This document shows, in pieces, positions 47,527 through 57,838 of a DNA stretch of 64,000 nt (positions are counted from its first letter, which is position 1; every line of letters starts with the position of its first letter). A program made the position numbers and the translations under genes. This DNA comes from Neisseria zoodegmatis. Lineage in GTDB: Bacteria; Pseudomonadota; Gammaproteobacteria; Burkholderiales; Neisseriaceae. The stretch lies in the NCBI RefSeq assembly GCF_900187305.1, contig NZ_LT906434.1, forward strand, positions 1,488,001-1,552,000, written 5' to 3'. The notes below the pieces were generated by a model. The model was not told where the DNA came from and made no database searches. It was given only the letters and a program-made list of their open reading frames with translations.

Positions 47527-47683
47527 CCGCCGTTTTTTCAGACGCAAACATTGGCACGATTATTAAGAACACATACCGCCCTGCATCATAATATCCGCAG
47601 TAAAAATACAACGCAGGCAGTTGTTTGGTTAATGTTTAAGGCCGTCTGAAAATCTCTTTCATACGATTCCGATACGAGTTTAT

Positions 47684-49282
47684 ATGTCCGACATCCTGCA
47701 AGAAGTGCGCCGCCGCCGCACATTCGCCATCATTTCCCACCCCGACGCGGGTAAAACGACGTTGACCGAAAAACTGCTGTTGTTTTCAGGTGCGATTCAA
47801 AGCGCCGGCACGGTAAAAGGCAAGAAAACCGGCAAGTTCGCCACTTCCGACTGGATGGAGATCGAGAAGCAGCGCGGCATTTCCGTAGCGTCGTCGGTCA
47901 TGCAGTTCGAGTACAAAGACCATACCGTCAATCTGCTGGATACACCCGGCCACCAAGATTTCTCGGAAGATACTTACCGCGTACTCACCGCCGTTGACAG
48001 CGCCTTGATGGTCATTGACGCCGCCAAAGGTGTGGAAGCGCAAACCATCAAACTTTTGAACGTTTGCCGTTTGCGCAACACGCCCATCGTAACCTTCATG
48101 AACAAATACGACCGTGAAGTGCGCGATTCGTTGGAACTGCTCGACGAAGTGGAAAATATCCTCAAAATCCGTTGCGCGCCGGTTACTTGGCCTATCGGTA
48201 TGGGCAAAAACTTCAAAGGTGTTTACCACATTCTGAATGATGAAATTTACCTGTTTGATGCCGGTGGAGAGAAGTTACCGCATGAATTTGAAATTATCGA
48301 AGGCATTGATAATCCGCGCTTAGACGAGCTGTTCCCGCTTGAAATGGATAATCTGCGCGCCGAAATCGAATTGGTTCAAGCCGCGTCAAACGAATTTAAC
48401 CTCGAAGAATTTTTAGCCGGCGAGTTAACGCCCGTATTTTTCGGTTCGGCCATCAACAACTTCGGTATTCAGGAAATTCTCAACTCACTGATTGACTGGG
48501 CGCCTGCTCCCAAAGGCCGTGATGCCACCGTGCGCGAAGTGATGCCGTCTGAAGAAAAGTTTTCCGGTTTTGTGTTTAAGATTCAAGCCAATATGGATCC
48601 GAAACACCGCGACCGCATTGCCTTTTTGCGCGTTTGCTCCGGCAAATTCGAGCGCGGCATGAAAATCAAGCATTTGCGCATCAACCGCGATATCGCCGCT
48701 TCCAGCGTAGTTACGTTTATGTCGCACGACCGCGAGCTGGTGGAAGAAGCCTATGCGGGCGATATCATCGGCATTCCCAATCACGGCAACATTCAAATCG
48801 GCGACAGTTTTTCCGAAGGCGAACAGCTGGCATTTACCGGCATTCCGTTTTTTGCGCCGGAATTGTTCCGCAGCGTGCGTATTAAAAACCCGCTGAAAAT
48901 GAAGCAACTGCAAAAAGGCTTGCAACAGCTGGGCGAAGAAGGTGCAGTGCAAGTGTTTAAACCGCACAACGGCGGCGATTTGATTTTGGGTGCAGTAGGC
49001 GTGTTGCAATTTGAAGTGGTGACGTCCCGCCTTGCGGCCGAGTATGGCGTAGAAGCTGTGTTTGACAACGCCAGCATTTGGTCTGCCCGCTGGGTATCGT
49101 GTGCCGACAAGAAAAAACTGGCCGAGTTTGAAAAAGCCAATGCAATCAACCTTGCTATTGATGCAGGCGGCAATTTGGCTTACCTCGCTCCCAACCGCGT
49201 AAATCTGAATCTAACCCAAGAGCGCTGGCCGGATATTGTGTTCCACGAAACGCGCGAACATTCTGTCAACTTAAACGCTTAA
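47684..49282 (+). CDS. prfC: Peptide chain release factor 3
   Basis: 532 residues. Translational GTPase: G1 [11 protein letters not shown]2 QRGISV, G3 DTPGHQDF, G4 NKYD, with the RF3-specific [29 protein letters not shown]. Domain 2 begins near 285 ([30 protein letters not shown]). It removes RF1/RF2 from the ribosome after termination. An AT-type uptake sequence is in frame at 48541, encoding MPSEEK. Confidence 0.98.
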   Translation: MSDILQEVRRRRTFAIISHPDAGKTTLTEKLLLFSGAIQSAGTVKGKKTGKFATSDWMEIEKQRGISVASSVMQFEYKDHTVNLLDTPGHQDFSEDTYRVLTAVDSALMVIDAAKGVEAQTIKLLNVCRLRNTPIVTFMNKYDREVRDSLELLDEVENILKIRCAPVTWPIGMGKNFKGVYHILNDEIYLFDAGGEKLPHEFEIIEGIDNPRLDELFPLEMDNLRAEIELVQAASNEFNLEEFLAGELTPVFFGSAINNFGIQEILNSLIDWAPAPKGRDATVREVMPSEEKFSGFVFKIQANMDPKHRDRIAFLRVCSGKFERGMKIKHLRINRDIAASSVVTFMSHDRELVEEAYAGDIIGIPNHGNIQIGDSFSEGEQLAFTGIPFFAPELFRSVRIKNPLKMKQLQKGLQQLGEEGAVQVFKPHNGGDLILGAVGVLQFEVVTSRLAAEYGVEAVFDNASIWSARWVSCADKKKLAEFEKANAINLAIDAGGNLAYLAPNRVNLNLTQERWPDIVFHETREHSVNLNA

Positions 49283-49489
49283 TTTCTTAAGATTCATATC
49301 AAAATCCCCCATGCTTGAGGCCATCTGAAAAATGGTTCCGGCATGAGGGATTTTATATTTTTGCTAGCCGCTTTTTCAGACGGCAAGTTAAGACACTATC
49401 CATTCAAAAAAAACTCCGTCATGCTCCAAGTAACAAAGCACAGCGGAGTTTTAAGTATCTACTGTTAAAAACATCAAACAGAATTCAGT

Positions 49490-50662
49490 CTATTTCGCGA
49501 CTTTAATCTGCTGCCATTGGCGCACCATTTCTTTCAGCGCTTCCGGCTCCAAAGGTACCATGATGAAGCTGTTGGCTAAATCTTCATCGCTTGGGAAAAT
49601 CGAATTGTCGCTGCTGTATTCCTTGTCCATCAGATCTTTGGCAGGCATAGACGATGGCGCGTAAGTGACGAAATTGCCGTTTTTCGCAGCGATTTCAGGC
49701 TCTAAAAAATGGTTGATGTAGCGGTGGGCGTTGAGTACGTTGTGGGCGTCTTTCGGGATTGCAAACGAATCCACCCAAATACCCACGCCTTCTTTCGGCA
49801 TCATCACGCGGATTTTTTCTTTGCCGCCTGCTTCTGCCGCACGGCGTTTCGCTATATTCAGGTCGCCGCCGAACCCGACTGTAACGCAGGTATCTCCGCG
49901 TGCCAGTGCGTCAATAAAGCCGGAAGAGGTAAAGCGCTTCACATTGGCACGGTTGGCTTTCAGCACATCCGTGGCAGCCTGAATATCTTCCGGCTTGCTG
50001 CTGTTGGGATTTTTTCCCAGATAATTCAATACCATCGGATACATTTCCGCCGCACTGTTCAAATAACTGATACCGCATTTTTTCAGCTTGGCCGTGTATT
50101 CCGGGTTAAACACCAAATCCCATTGGTTATCGGGCAGCTTGTCTGTTCCCAAAGCGCGTTTAACCCGCTCCGTATTGATGGCAAAGGTATTCGTGCCCCA
50201 AAAAAACGGCACGGCGTATTCATTGCCGGGATCAACCTGCTTCATCAATTCCAAAAGTTTCGGGTTGATATGACGGTAGTTCGGAATCAGGCTTTTATCG
50301 AGCTTCTGATAAGCCCCGGCCTTAATCTGACGGCTCACGAAAGCATTCGACGGCCCTACCACATCGTAACCGGATTTTCCCGTTAACACTTTCGATTCAA
50401 GCGTTTCATCACTTTCATACACATCGTAAGTAACCTTTACGCCAAACTGCTTTTCAAAATCCCTAACCGTTTTCGGATCAACATAATCCGACCAGTTATA
50501 GATTTTTAAAGCAGCCGTTTCGGGAAACCGGTTTTGTGGGGCAGCCACGGTTTCAGACGGCTTGGCCTGAACTTCGGCCTTTTCCGGCGTTTCTGAAGAA
50601 CGCCCGCCGCAAGCAGCCAACAAAGAAAGGGAAAACACAAGAAAAGAAAGTTTCAGAGGCAT
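49490..50662 (-). CDS. potD: Polyamine ABC transporter substrate-binding lipoprotein (PotD/PotF-like)
   Basis: 390 residues from ATG 50662, with AAAGG 7 bases upstream; ATG 50668 is too close to that site. Lipobox LLAAC, then an acidic linker. LKIYNWSDYVDPKTVRDFEKQFGVKV, SGYDVVGPSNAFVSRQI, VPFFWGTNTFAIN, GDTCVTVGFGGDLNIA and GVGIWVDSFAIPKDAHN match PotD/PotF. It binds spermidine or putrescine. Permease genes are not adjacent. D versus F cannot be decided. Confidence 0.9.
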   Translation of the reverse strand: MPLKLSFLVFSLSLLAACGGRSSETPEKAEVQAKPSETVAAPQNRFPETAALKIYNWSDYVDPKTVRDFEKQFGVKVTYDVYESDETLESKVLTGKSGYDVVGPSNAFVSRQIKAGAYQKLDKSLIPNYRHINPKLLELMKQVDPGNEYAVPFFWGTNTFAINTERVKRALGTDKLPDNQWDLVFNPEYTAKLKKCGISYLNSAAEMYPMVLNYLGKNPNSSKPEDIQAATDVLKANRANVKRFTSSGFIDALARGDTCVTVGFGGDLNIAKRRAAEAGGKEKIRVMMPKEGVGIWVDSFAIPKDAHNVLNAHRYINHFLEPEIAAKNGNFVTYAPSSMPAKDLMDKEYSSDNSIFPSDEDLANSFIMVPLEPEALKEMVRQWQQIKVAK

Positions 50663-50903
50663 TATCATTCCTTTAGGTAGTATTATTTTATTAGGGTAAA
50701 AACCATCATAAAGTTCCCGCCGTTAAAACAAACTTATCCCGGCAAACGGAGGTTTGCCCAAGTATAGGGCAGCACGCCGCTTTTGAGTAGGCGTAACATC
50801 AAATCTGCGGTAATATACGCAAGATTTTAATCCGATTTTTCAGACGGCCTCGAGCAAACCATCGGGCCGTCTGAAACCGTTTCAAACCTTAACTGTAAAT
50901 ATC

Positions 50904-53528
50904 ATGAATACATCCGAACTCCGCCAAAAATTCCTCAAATTCTTTGAAAGCAAAGGCCATCAAATCGTTCACTCGTCTTCACTCGTGCCGCATGACGACC
51001 CCACCCTGCTCTTCACCAATGCAGGCATGAACCAATTTAAAGACGTATTCTTAGGCTTCGACAAACGCACCTACAACCGCGCCACCACCGCCCAAAAATG
51101 CGTACGCGCCGGCGGCAAGCACAACGACCTCGAAAACGTAGGCTACACCGCCCGCCACCACACCTTTTTTGAAATGATGGGCAACTTCTCTTTCGGCGAC
51201 TACTTCAAACGCGATGCCATCCATTTCGCTTGGGAATTTCTCACCTCTCCCGAATGGTTGAACCTGCCCAAAGAAAAACTCTTGGCCACCGTTTACGCCG
51301 AAGACGACGAAGCCTACAACATCTGGCTCAACGAAATCGGCATGCCGTCTGAAAAAATCATCCGCATCGGCGACAACAAAGGCAGCCGCTACTCCAGCGA
51401 CAACTTCTGGCAAATGGGCGACACCGGCCCCTGCGGCCCCTGCTCAGAAATCTTCTACGACCACGGCGACCACATTTGGGGCGGCCCTCCGGGAAGCCCC
51501 GAAGAAGACGGCGACCGCTTTATCGAAATCTGGAACTGCGTGTTCATGCAGTTCAACCGCGACGAACAAGGCAATATGAACCCGCTGCCCAAGCTTTCGG
51601 TAGATACCGGAATGGGCTTGGAACGCATGGCCGCCGTGATGCAGCATGTGAACAGCAACTACGAAATTGATTTGTTCCAAAACCTGCTCAAAGCCGCCGC
51701 CCGCGAAACCGGCACCGAATTCAGCATGGAAGTGCCCAGCCTGAAAGTGATTGCCGACCACATCCGCGCCTGTTCGTTCCTGATTGCCGACGGCGTGCTG
51801 CCGAGCAACGAAGGCCGCGGCTATGTGCTGCGCCGCATCATCCGCCGCGCCGTGCGCCACGGCTACAAACTCGGCCAAAAAGGCGCGTTTTTCCACAAAC
51901 TCGTGCCTGATTTGGTGGCCGAAATGGGCGAAGCCTATCCCGAATTGAAAGAAAAGCAAGAAGCCATCACCGAAGCCTTGCGCCATGAAGAAACCCGTTT
52001 CGCCCAAACCCTCGAAACCGGCATGGCTTTGCTGGAAAACGCCCTTTCAGACGGCCGCAAAATGCTGGACGGCGAAATCATCTTCAAACTCTACGATACC
52101 TACGGTTTCCCCTACGACCTTACCGCCGACATCTGCCGCGAGCGCAATATCGACATGGACGAAGCCGGTTTCGAGCGCGAAATGGAAGCCCAACGCCAAC
52201 GCGCCCGCGCCGCGCAAAGCTTCAAAGCCGACACCCAGCTTGCCTACGACGGTCAAGACACCGAGTTCAAAGGCTATACCGAGCGCAAAACCGAAGCCAA
52301 AATCCTCGCCCTTTATAAAGACAGCGAACCCGTAAACGAACTGAACGAAGGCGAAACCGGCGCGGTTGTGCTGGACAACACCCCGTTCTATGCCGAAAGC
52401 GGCGGCCAAGTAGGCGATGTCGGCTTGATTAAAGCAGACGGCAACGTATTTGAAGTACGCGACACCCAAAAAATCAAAGCCGCCGTATTCGGACAATTCG
52501 GCGTCGTATCATCAGGCCGTCTGAAAGTGGGCGACACCGTTACCGCCGAAATCGACAACGATATCCGCGATGCCAACATGCGCAACCACAGCGCCACCCA
52601 CCTGATGCACAAAGCCCTGCGCGACGTATTGGGCACACATGTAGAACAAAAAGGCTCGCTCGTTACCGCACAATCCACCCGCTTCGACATTTCCCATCCG
52701 CAGCCCGTTACCGCCGAAGAAATCGCCGAAGTGGAGCGCCGCGTCAACGCCGCCATCCTCGCCAACGTAGCCGTAGATGCCGACATTATGAGCATGGAAG
52801 ACGCCCAAAAAGCCGGCGCAATGATGCTCTTCGGCGAAAAATACGGCGATGAAGTGCGCGTACTGAAAATGGGCGATTTCTCCACCGAATTGTGCGGCGG
52901 CACCCACGTTAAACGCACCGGCGACATCGGCCTCTTCAAAATCATTTCCGAAGGCGGGATCGCCGCAGGCGTGCGCCGCGTCGAAGCCATCACCGGCCTG
53001 AACGCCCTGCAATGGGCGCAAAACCAAGAGCGCTTGGTTAAAGACATCATCACCGAAGTAAAAGCCCAAACCGAGCGCGACGTATTGGGCAAAATCCAAG
53101 CCAACGCCGCCCAAACCAAAGCGCTGGAAAAAGATTTGGCCAAAGCCAAAGCCGAGCTTGCCGTACACGCCGGCGCAAAACTCTTGGATAACGCCAAAGA
53201 CGTAGGAGAAGCCAAACTCGTGGTGGCCCAAATCGAAGCCGACGCAGCCGCCTTGCGCGAAATCGTTACCGACCTCACCGGCAAATCCGATAAAGCCATC
53301 GTACTGCTCGCCGCCGTAAACGACGGCAAAGTTTCCCTGTGTGCAGGCGTTTCCAAACCGTTGACCGCCAAAGTAAAAGCAGGCGACTTGGTAAAATTTG
53401 TCGCCGAGCAAGTAGGCGGCAAAGGCGGCGGACGGCCGGATTTGGCACAAGCCGGCGGTACGGATGTTGCTAAATTGCCTGAGGCTTTGGGTAGCGTGAA
53501 TGATTGGGTTGGCGGAAAGCTGGCTTGA
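50904..53528 (+). CDS. alaS: Alanyl-tRNA synthetase
   Basis: 874 residues. Class II catalytic domain ([46 protein letters not shown]), tRNA recognition region, editing domain with zinc residues HSATHLMH and [13 protein letters not shown], and a C-terminal coiled coil plus C-Ala domain ending [17 protein letters not shown]. Uptake sequences are in frame at 51341, 52046 and 52515. Confidence 0.99.
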   Translation: MNTSELRQKFLKFFESKGHQIVHSSSLVPHDDPTLLFTNAGMNQFKDVFLGFDKRTYNRATTAQKCVRAGGKHNDLENVGYTARHHTFFEMMGNFSFGDYFKRDAIHFAWEFLTSPEWLNLPKEKLLATVYAEDDEAYNIWLNEIGMPSEKIIRIGDNKGSRYSSDNFWQMGDTGPCGPCSEIFYDHGDHIWGGPPGSPEEDGDRFIEIWNCVFMQFNRDEQGNMNPLPKLSVDTGMGLERMAAVMQHVNSNYEIDLFQNLLKAAARETGTEFSMEVPSLKVIADHIRACSFLIADGVLPSNEGRGYVLRRIIRRAVRHGYKLGQKGAFFHKLVPDLVAEMGEAYPELKEKQEAITEALRHEETRFAQTLETGMALLENALSDGRKMLDGEIIFKLYDTYGFPYDLTADICRERNIDMDEAGFEREMEAQRQRARAAQSFKADTQLAYDGQDTEFKGYTERKTEAKILALYKDSEPVNELNEGETGAVVLDNTPFYAESGGQVGDVGLIKADGNVFEVRDTQKIKAAVFGQFGVVSSGRLKVGDTVTAEIDNDIRDANMRNHSATHLMHKALRDVLGTHVEQKGSLVTAQSTRFDISHPQPVTAEEIAEVERRVNAAILANVAVDADIMSMEDAQKAGAMMLFGEKYGDEVRVLKMGDFSTELCGGTHVKRTGDIGLFKIISEGGIAAGVRRVEAITGLNALQWAQNQERLVKDIITEVKAQTERDVLGKIQANAAQTKALEKDLAKAKAELAVHAGAKLLDNAKDVGEAKLVVAQIEADAAALREIVTDLTGKSDKAIVLLAAVNDGKVSLCAGVSKPLTAKVKAGDLVKFVAEQVGGKGGGRPDLAQAGGTDVAKLPEALGSVNDWVGGKLA

Positions 53529-53545
53529 TTTGGGTTTGATTAGAA

Positions 53546-53574
53546 AAGGCCGTCTGAAAATTTTCAGACGGCAT
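53546..53574 (+). terminator. alaS terminator of paired uptake sequences
   Basis: AAGGCCGTCTGAAAA directly facing its complement, 17 bases after the stop. It separates core alaS from the AT-rich gene that follows. Confidence 0.8.
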
Positions 53575-53606
53575 TTATTAAATAAATTTAGAGGTTAAAA
53601 ATAAAA

Positions 53607-55142
53607 ATGCCATCCATAAAAGAAGAATTTAAATGGGCAATTCCACTGACAGAAGAGGAGACTAAAGATATTTGGGAAAATGCTGTCTTAACAGTTGATA
53701 CAAATGTACTATTGGATTTATATCGTTATCATAAGGAAACAAGAAATAGTATTCTAAATAGTTTGCGTTTATTTGAAGGAAGATTGTGGCTCTCACATCA
53801 AGTTGCTACAGAGTTTTTTAGAAACAGAAATAAAGTTATATCTGAATCAGAAAAGCAGTTTGAAAACAGTAAAGATTCAATATTGAACATTATTTCTTCA
53901 AAATTTTCTACAATCGTCAGCGAGATGAAGGGAATACGAACTATTCCTAAAATTTTAAAGCAAGAATTAGAAATAGCATTACAAGAAAGTCAGCATAAAC
54001 TTGCTGATAAAATCAATCAGTTAGAATGGGAGAAAATAACTTATTCTGAAAATGATGATATTCTTGAAGCTATTTTACAGTTATTTGGAAGTGATGATTG
54101 CTTAGGTGAACCATTTCCTGAAAATGAATTATCAGATATATGTGAAGAAGCAAAAAGAAGAATAGATAATGAGATTCCCCCAGGATATAAAGACAAGTCG
54201 AAAGAGAATGATAGAGAGTATGGAGATTTTTTTCTTTGGGAGCAGATATTAAGACACGGTGTAAAAGTTAAAAAGCCATTAATTTTGATTACTTCTGAGC
54301 GCAAAGAGGATTGGTGGGAAAAAATATCATCTAGGCAGGTTGTTGGTTTGCGTTCTGAATTAAGAAAAGAAGCTTGGGAAAGGCTCAAACAACCAGTTTT
54401 AGTTCTCCAAACTCAAAGATTCATAGAGTTAGCTGCACAAGAAAAAGAAAATCAATTACCTAATCAATCACTTGCAGAAGTGGTTAAAGAGATTACGCAG
54501 TTACATAGTGATAGAGAAAATAGGGAGCAGGTAGAAAAACTCAACTGGATATTCTCAAATCAAGAAATAGATCAATTTAATTTTGATAACAACAGAATTA
54601 ATCGCAGAGAAAAAAACAATAAAAACAATCTTATATATGACGTTGAGCAAGAGATATTATATTCTGATGAATATAGCAATATAGGTTATTTAATATGTAC
54701 GGTTAGTCGCCCAACCACACGATTTACTGTAAGTGGGAGATTAAAACCACATTTAAGATCTATTCCTAAAATTACTGTAAAATTAATAGATGCTCCTAAC
54801 GATGTATACATAAATCCATATGCTCGAACAGGAACATTATATGATTTTAATATTCATATGAACTTAGGTATGAATGAGTTAATACCGCCGGGGAGATATG
54901 TATTTAAATATTTTGCATACTCAACTGACACATATTCTTACGATGATATCGAAGAGAAAGTTGTGGATTGTCCTGAGTGTGGTGCTCCATACTTAACAAG
55001 ACCAAACATTTGCACAGAATGTGAATATGAATCGGAACGAGACTGTGTGAGATGCGGAGCAGAGATACTACCAAGTGAATTAGAGTTTGCTCCTTTATGC
55101 GGTTATTGTGCTTATCAACGAAATAAAAGTTTGGATGACTAA
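53607..55142 (+). CDS. PIN-like nuclease (PIN_8) with C-terminal double zinc ribbon
   Basis: 511 residues. Residues about 25-240 match the PIN_8 pattern: VDTNVLLDLYRYHKETRN with D31, QVATEFFRNRNKV with E69, PPGYKDKSKENDREYGDFFLWEQIL with D207, and ITSERKEDWWEKI with E231/D235; these acidic residues should bind the metal of an RNase-like site. Residues 340-450 look like a beta-sandwich (TRFTVSGRLKPHLRSIPK, PPGRYVFKYFAYS). The end has two zinc ribbons, C455/C458/C469/C472 and C480/C483/C498/C501. Composition is much richer in A/T than alaS or holA and no uptake sequence lies inside, which points to acquisition. A defence or stress role is inference. Confidence 0.82.
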   Translation: MPSIKEEFKWAIPLTEEETKDIWENAVLTVDTNVLLDLYRYHKETRNSILNSLRLFEGRLWLSHQVATEFFRNRNKVISESEKQFENSKDSILNIISSKFSTIVSEMKGIRTIPKILKQELEIALQESQHKLADKINQLEWEKITYSENDDILEAILQLFGSDDCLGEPFPENELSDICEEAKRRIDNEIPPGYKDKSKENDREYGDFFLWEQILRHGVKVKKPLILITSERKEDWWEKISSRQVVGLRSELRKEAWERLKQPVLVLQTQRFIELAAQEKENQLPNQSLAEVVKEITQLHSDRENREQVEKLNWIFSNQEIDQFNFDNNRINRREKNNKNNLIYDVEQEILYSDEYSNIGYLICTVSRPTTRFTVSGRLKPHLRSIPKITVKLIDAPNDVYINPYARTGTLYDFNIHMNLGMNELIPPGRYVFKYFAYSTDTYSYDDIEEKVVDCPECGAPYLTRPNICTECEYESERDCVRCGAEILPSELEFAPLCGYCAYQRNKSLDD

Positions 55143-55198
55143 TTTTTTAGTAAATCTAGGTTGGTTAGGAGAATCAACATTTTAGATAACCGAAGAAA

Positions 55199-55226
55199 GG
55201 TAGGTTGGGTTTTAACCCAACCTACA
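55199..55226. repeat. Palindrome GTAGGTTGGGTT / AACCCAACCTAC
   Basis: Two 12-base arms separated by two T bases. Similar GTAGG-type palindromes occur widely as short interspersed repeats in proteobacteria. It could also end the PIN-like gene. Confidence 0.65.
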
Positions 55227-55304
55227 CCATCTATTACACTAATATTTTGGGTATATTTGAATGAAACGCTTTTCATACGTCCTGTGATTTTCAGTTAAAC
55301 ACCC

Positions 55305-55386
55305 GTAGGGCGGGCATCCTTGCCCACCGTTTGATCCAAGGCGAAATATTTTCAGCATGGGCGGCGGGCAAGGATGCCCGCCCTAC
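55305..55386. repeat. REP-like element with 21-base perfect arms
   Basis: Arms at 55305-55325 and 55366-55386 (starting GTAGGGCGGGCATCC) are perfect complements with a 40-base loop, then a short T run. It matches the recurring GTAGGGTGGGCATCC-type interspersed palindrome known from many genomes. Confidence 0.7.
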
Positions 55387-55492
55387 TTTTTATCCAACCA
55401 TTTCGGGTTTGGGTTTTGAAGGTGCTTGAATGCAGGTGGCGCGTGTTTGCACTACATGTTTTGCATTCTGAAACAGCATAAGCCCCACCTAC

Positions 55493-55525
55493 TTGAGGCT
55501 GTCTGAAAACGTTCAGACGGCCTCA
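55493..55525. repeat. Inverted pair of uptake sequences, one degenerate
   Basis: TTGAGGCTGTCTGAA faces TTCAGACGGCCTCAA; the left copy has one C-to-T change in the core. Confidence 0.6.
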
Positions 55526-55541
55526 AGTTCATCGCCTCTGC

Positions 55542-55571
55542 CTGACAAACGCTTTCCCCCTGGGCTATAAT
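55542..55571 (+). promoter_or_regulatory. lptE-holA promoter
   Basis: CTGACA (55542-55547), 18-base spacer, TATAAT (55566-55571), 32 bases before the ATG. Confidence 0.6.
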
Positions 55572-55603
55572 CCCCATCTGTTTATCTAACTGTGAAAGCC
55601 GTT

Positions 55604-56083
55604 ATGAAAAAGATATTTTTGACCACCGCAACTCTGCTGATTGCCGCTTGCGGCTTTCATTTAAAAGGCATGGCGGGTACGCCGAGTAAGTTGCCCTATC
55701 CTTCTTGGCATGTGGAAGGCGTGCAATCTATGCGCCAGCCGTTGGAAAATGCGTTACGACGGGCCGACGGCAAGCCGGTGTCTGCGGGGCAGGCGCAGGC
55801 GACGATTGTGGTTAATGCTGCCCAAGCTCAGCGTGATATTCATACGATTACGCGTGCGGCGGACATCAATGAATATCTGTTGACTTTGCGCGTGGTGGCT
55901 CAGATGCATGTGAACGGGCGTCCGCAAGGCGAGCCGATGGTGGTGTTGATTGAGCGCAAGATGGACTATGCCGACAGCGAAGTGTTGGGCAAACAGGAAG
56001 AAGAAGCCACCATTTGGGCGGAAATGCGCGCCGATGCAGCCGACCAAATCGTGCGCCGCTTAACCTTTTTGAAGGCCAACTGA
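55604..56083 (+). CDS. lptE: LPS-assembly lipoprotein LptE
   Basis: 159 residues from ATG 55604; GTG 55592 is the in-frame alternative. Lipobox LIAAC with C16 and then GFHLKGMAGTPSKLPY, the LptE start. It plugs the LptD barrel that inserts LPS/LOS in the outer membrane. Stop overlaps holA by one base. In many proteobacteria leuS comes before lptE; here the AT-rich PIN-like gene and repeats take that place. Confidence 0.92.
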   Translation: MKKIFLTTATLLIAACGFHLKGMAGTPSKLPYPSWHVEGVQSMRQPLENALRRADGKPVSAGQAQATIVVNAAQAQRDIHTITRAADINEYLLTLRVVAQMHVNGRPQGEPMVVLIERKMDYADSEVLGKQEEEATIWAEMRADAADQIVRRLTFLKAN

Positions 56084-57084
56084 TGCCGGTGATGAGTATC
56101 GAACAGGTATCATCCGATTTGCCGTTGAAACCGCTGTATGTGATTCACGGCGAAGAAGATTTGCTCCGCGTGGAAGCGCTGGACACTTTGCGTGCCGCCG
56201 CCAAACAGCAAGGCTATCTCAACCGCGAAGTTTATACTGCCGACAATGCGTTTGATTGGAACGAATTATTGCACTCCGCAGGCAGCATGGGTTTGTTTGC
56301 CGATCTGAAGCTGCTGGAAATCCATATCCCGAACGGCAAACCCGGCAAAAACGGCGGCGATGCGCTGCAATCGCTGGCAGAAAATCTGCCGGAAGACACC
56401 GTAATCATTGTGATGCTGCCCAAACTCGAACGCGCCCAAACGCAGGCCAAATGGTTCGGTGCGTTGGCGGCGCACGGCGTGGTGTTGGAAGCCAAAGCCG
56501 TTACCGGTGCCGCCTTGCCGCAATGGATAAGAGGCCGTCTGAATGCTTTAAAACTCAATATCGAACCCGATGCGCTGGCTTTGTTTGCCGAACGCGTGGA
56601 GAGCAATCTTTTGGCCGCCAAGCAGGAAATCGACAAGCTCGCGCTGCTGCATCCTGCCGGCCATCTTGTGAATATGGCGGATGCCGAAGCCGCCGTTGCC
56701 AATGTTGCCCGTTTCGATGTCTTCCAGCTTGCCGGCGCGTGGATGAGCGGCGACAGCACCCGCGTTGCCCGCCTGCTCGAAGGTTTGGAAGCCGAAGGCG
56801 AAGAGCCGGTGTTGCTGCTGTGGGCGGTGGCCGAAGACATCCGTATCCTGATCCGCCTGACCGCCGCGCTGAAGCAAGGGCAGAGCATACAGGCCGTGCG
56901 CAACAGCTTGCGTTTGTGGGGCGACAAACAAACCCTCGCACCGATGGCGGTAAAGCGCATCAGCATCAACCGTTTGCTTGCCGCCTTGCAGGATTGCGCC
57001 CGCATCGACCGCATCATCAAGGGCGCGGAAGACGGCAATGCGTGGGCGGAATTTAAACATTTGGTTACGGGTTTGGCCTTGTAA
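56083..57084 (+). CDS. holA: DNA polymerase III subunit delta
   Basis: 333 residues from ATG 56083, which overlaps the lptE stop (TGATG). LYVIHGEEDLLRVEALDTLR is the HolA N-terminal signature; degenerate AAA+ domains follow (LPEDTVIIVMLPKLERAQTQAKWF), and the C-terminal collar has LLLWAVAEDIRILIRL and NRLLAALQDCARIDRIIKG. Part of the clamp loader that opens the beta clamp. Confidence 0.94.
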   Translation: MPVMSIEQVSSDLPLKPLYVIHGEEDLLRVEALDTLRAAAKQQGYLNREVYTADNAFDWNELLHSAGSMGLFADLKLLEIHIPNGKPGKNGGDALQSLAENLPEDTVIIVMLPKLERAQTQAKWFGALAAHGVVLEAKAVTGAALPQWIRGRLNALKLNIEPDALALFAERVESNLLAAKQEIDKLALLHPAGHLVNMADAEAAVANVARFDVFQLAGAWMSGDSTRVARLLEGLEAEGEEPVLLLWAVAEDIRILIRLTAALKQGQSIQAVRNSLRLWGDKQTLAPMAVKRISINRLLAALQDCARIDRIIKGAEDGNAWAEFKHLVTGLAL

Positions 57085-57113
57085 CGGATATAATATGCAC
57101 CCATTTACACAAT

Positions 57114-57166
57114 AGGCCGTCTGAAAAGTTTTAACGAAACCCGCAAAGTTTGCTTTCAGACGGCCT
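57114..57166. repeat. holA terminator enclosing one unit of the 24-base repeat
   Basis: Paired uptake sequences (57114-57127 and 57154-57166) flank a unit that reads on the minus strand GCAAACTTTGCGGGTTTCGTTAAAA, split as GCAAACTTTGCGG and GTTTCGTTAAAA, matching the units at 38339-38437. As a hairpin it may end lptE-holA. Confidence 0.6.
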
Positions 57167-57199
57167 GAAAAACCAAGTTCTTCAAGGAAACACAACGAT

Positions 57200-57619
57200 A
57201 TGGATAACAAAACCAAACTCCGCTTAGGCGGCCTCGCGGTGCTGACTGCCGCCGTATTAAGCTTGATTTTCGTCTTATTTACCGATTCTTGGCCGATTGC
57301 GATTTTGCTGGCCGTTGCCGTTGTTGCCGGCACGGTTTTCGGTTTGATTTGGTCTTCACGCCGCCAACAACGCCAGTTTCTCGAGCGTTTGAAAAAATTC
57401 GACATCGACCCCGAAAAAGGCCGCGTAAACGAAGCCAACCTGCGCCGTATGTACCACAGCGGCGGCCAAGCGCAAAAAGACGTGATTACGATTTTGTGCA
57501 TGGCGCAAAAATGCTCGGTTGAAGAAGCGCACGCGATGATGAAAAACCGCCCTACCCGCCAACAAATGAACCAAATGGCGCAACAGCAAATGAAAGGCCA
57601 ACGCCGCCCGCACCGCTGA
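57200..57619 (+). CDS. Small membrane protein of unknown function
   Basis: 139 residues, AAGGAA upstream. Two helices (LGGLAVLTAAVLSLIFVLF and PIAILLAVAVVAGTVFGLIW, residues 10-50), then a basic cytoplasmic tail (RRQQRQFLERLKKFDIDPEKGRV; MKNRPTRQQMNQMAQQQMKG) rich in Gln and Met. I do not recognise the family. It is followed by a strong terminator. Confidence 0.75.
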   Translation: MDNKTKLRLGGLAVLTAAVLSLIFVLFTDSWPIAILLAVAVVAGTVFGLIWSSRRQQRQFLERLKKFDIDPEKGRVNEANLRRMYHSGGQAQKDVITILCMAQKCSVEEAHAMMKNRPTRQQMNQMAQQQMKGQRRPHR

Positions 57620-57641
57620 TATTGTCATGCCGTATAAAGTA

Positions 57642-57676
57642 TAAAAAAGCTGCCTGATTTGTCGGGCAGCTTTTTT
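57642..57676 (+). terminator. Intrinsic terminator
   Basis: AAAAAAGCTGCC, loop, GGGCAGCTTTTTT, 25 bases after the membrane-protein stop. Confidence 0.85.
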
Positions 57677-57838
57677 ATATGGAGGTCGTCTGCTGTTTTT
57701 CAGACGGCCTCTTATCCACTATGGCAAGGTTGTACTAAATACCGTTTGCGGGCGTATATCTAATCCGCCCATACAAAAATGGTTTGTGATTTGAAAAGCG
57801 TTTGGGTAAACCCGTAAAGCCCGCATTGGAGAAACAGC

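Larger units (their letters stand above)
55143..55603. other. 460-base intergenic region with palindromic repeats
   Basis: No gene is seen. From left to right: a short palindrome (55199-55226), a long palindrome (55305-55386), an uptake-sequence hairpin (55493-55525), and the lptE promoter (55542-55571). Confidence 0.6.

Noticed and set aside
52388..53450. Long minus-strand open frames (up to 344 codons) opposite alaS
   Set aside because: They are shadows of the GC-rich alaS codons, with low-complexity translations and no ribosome sites.
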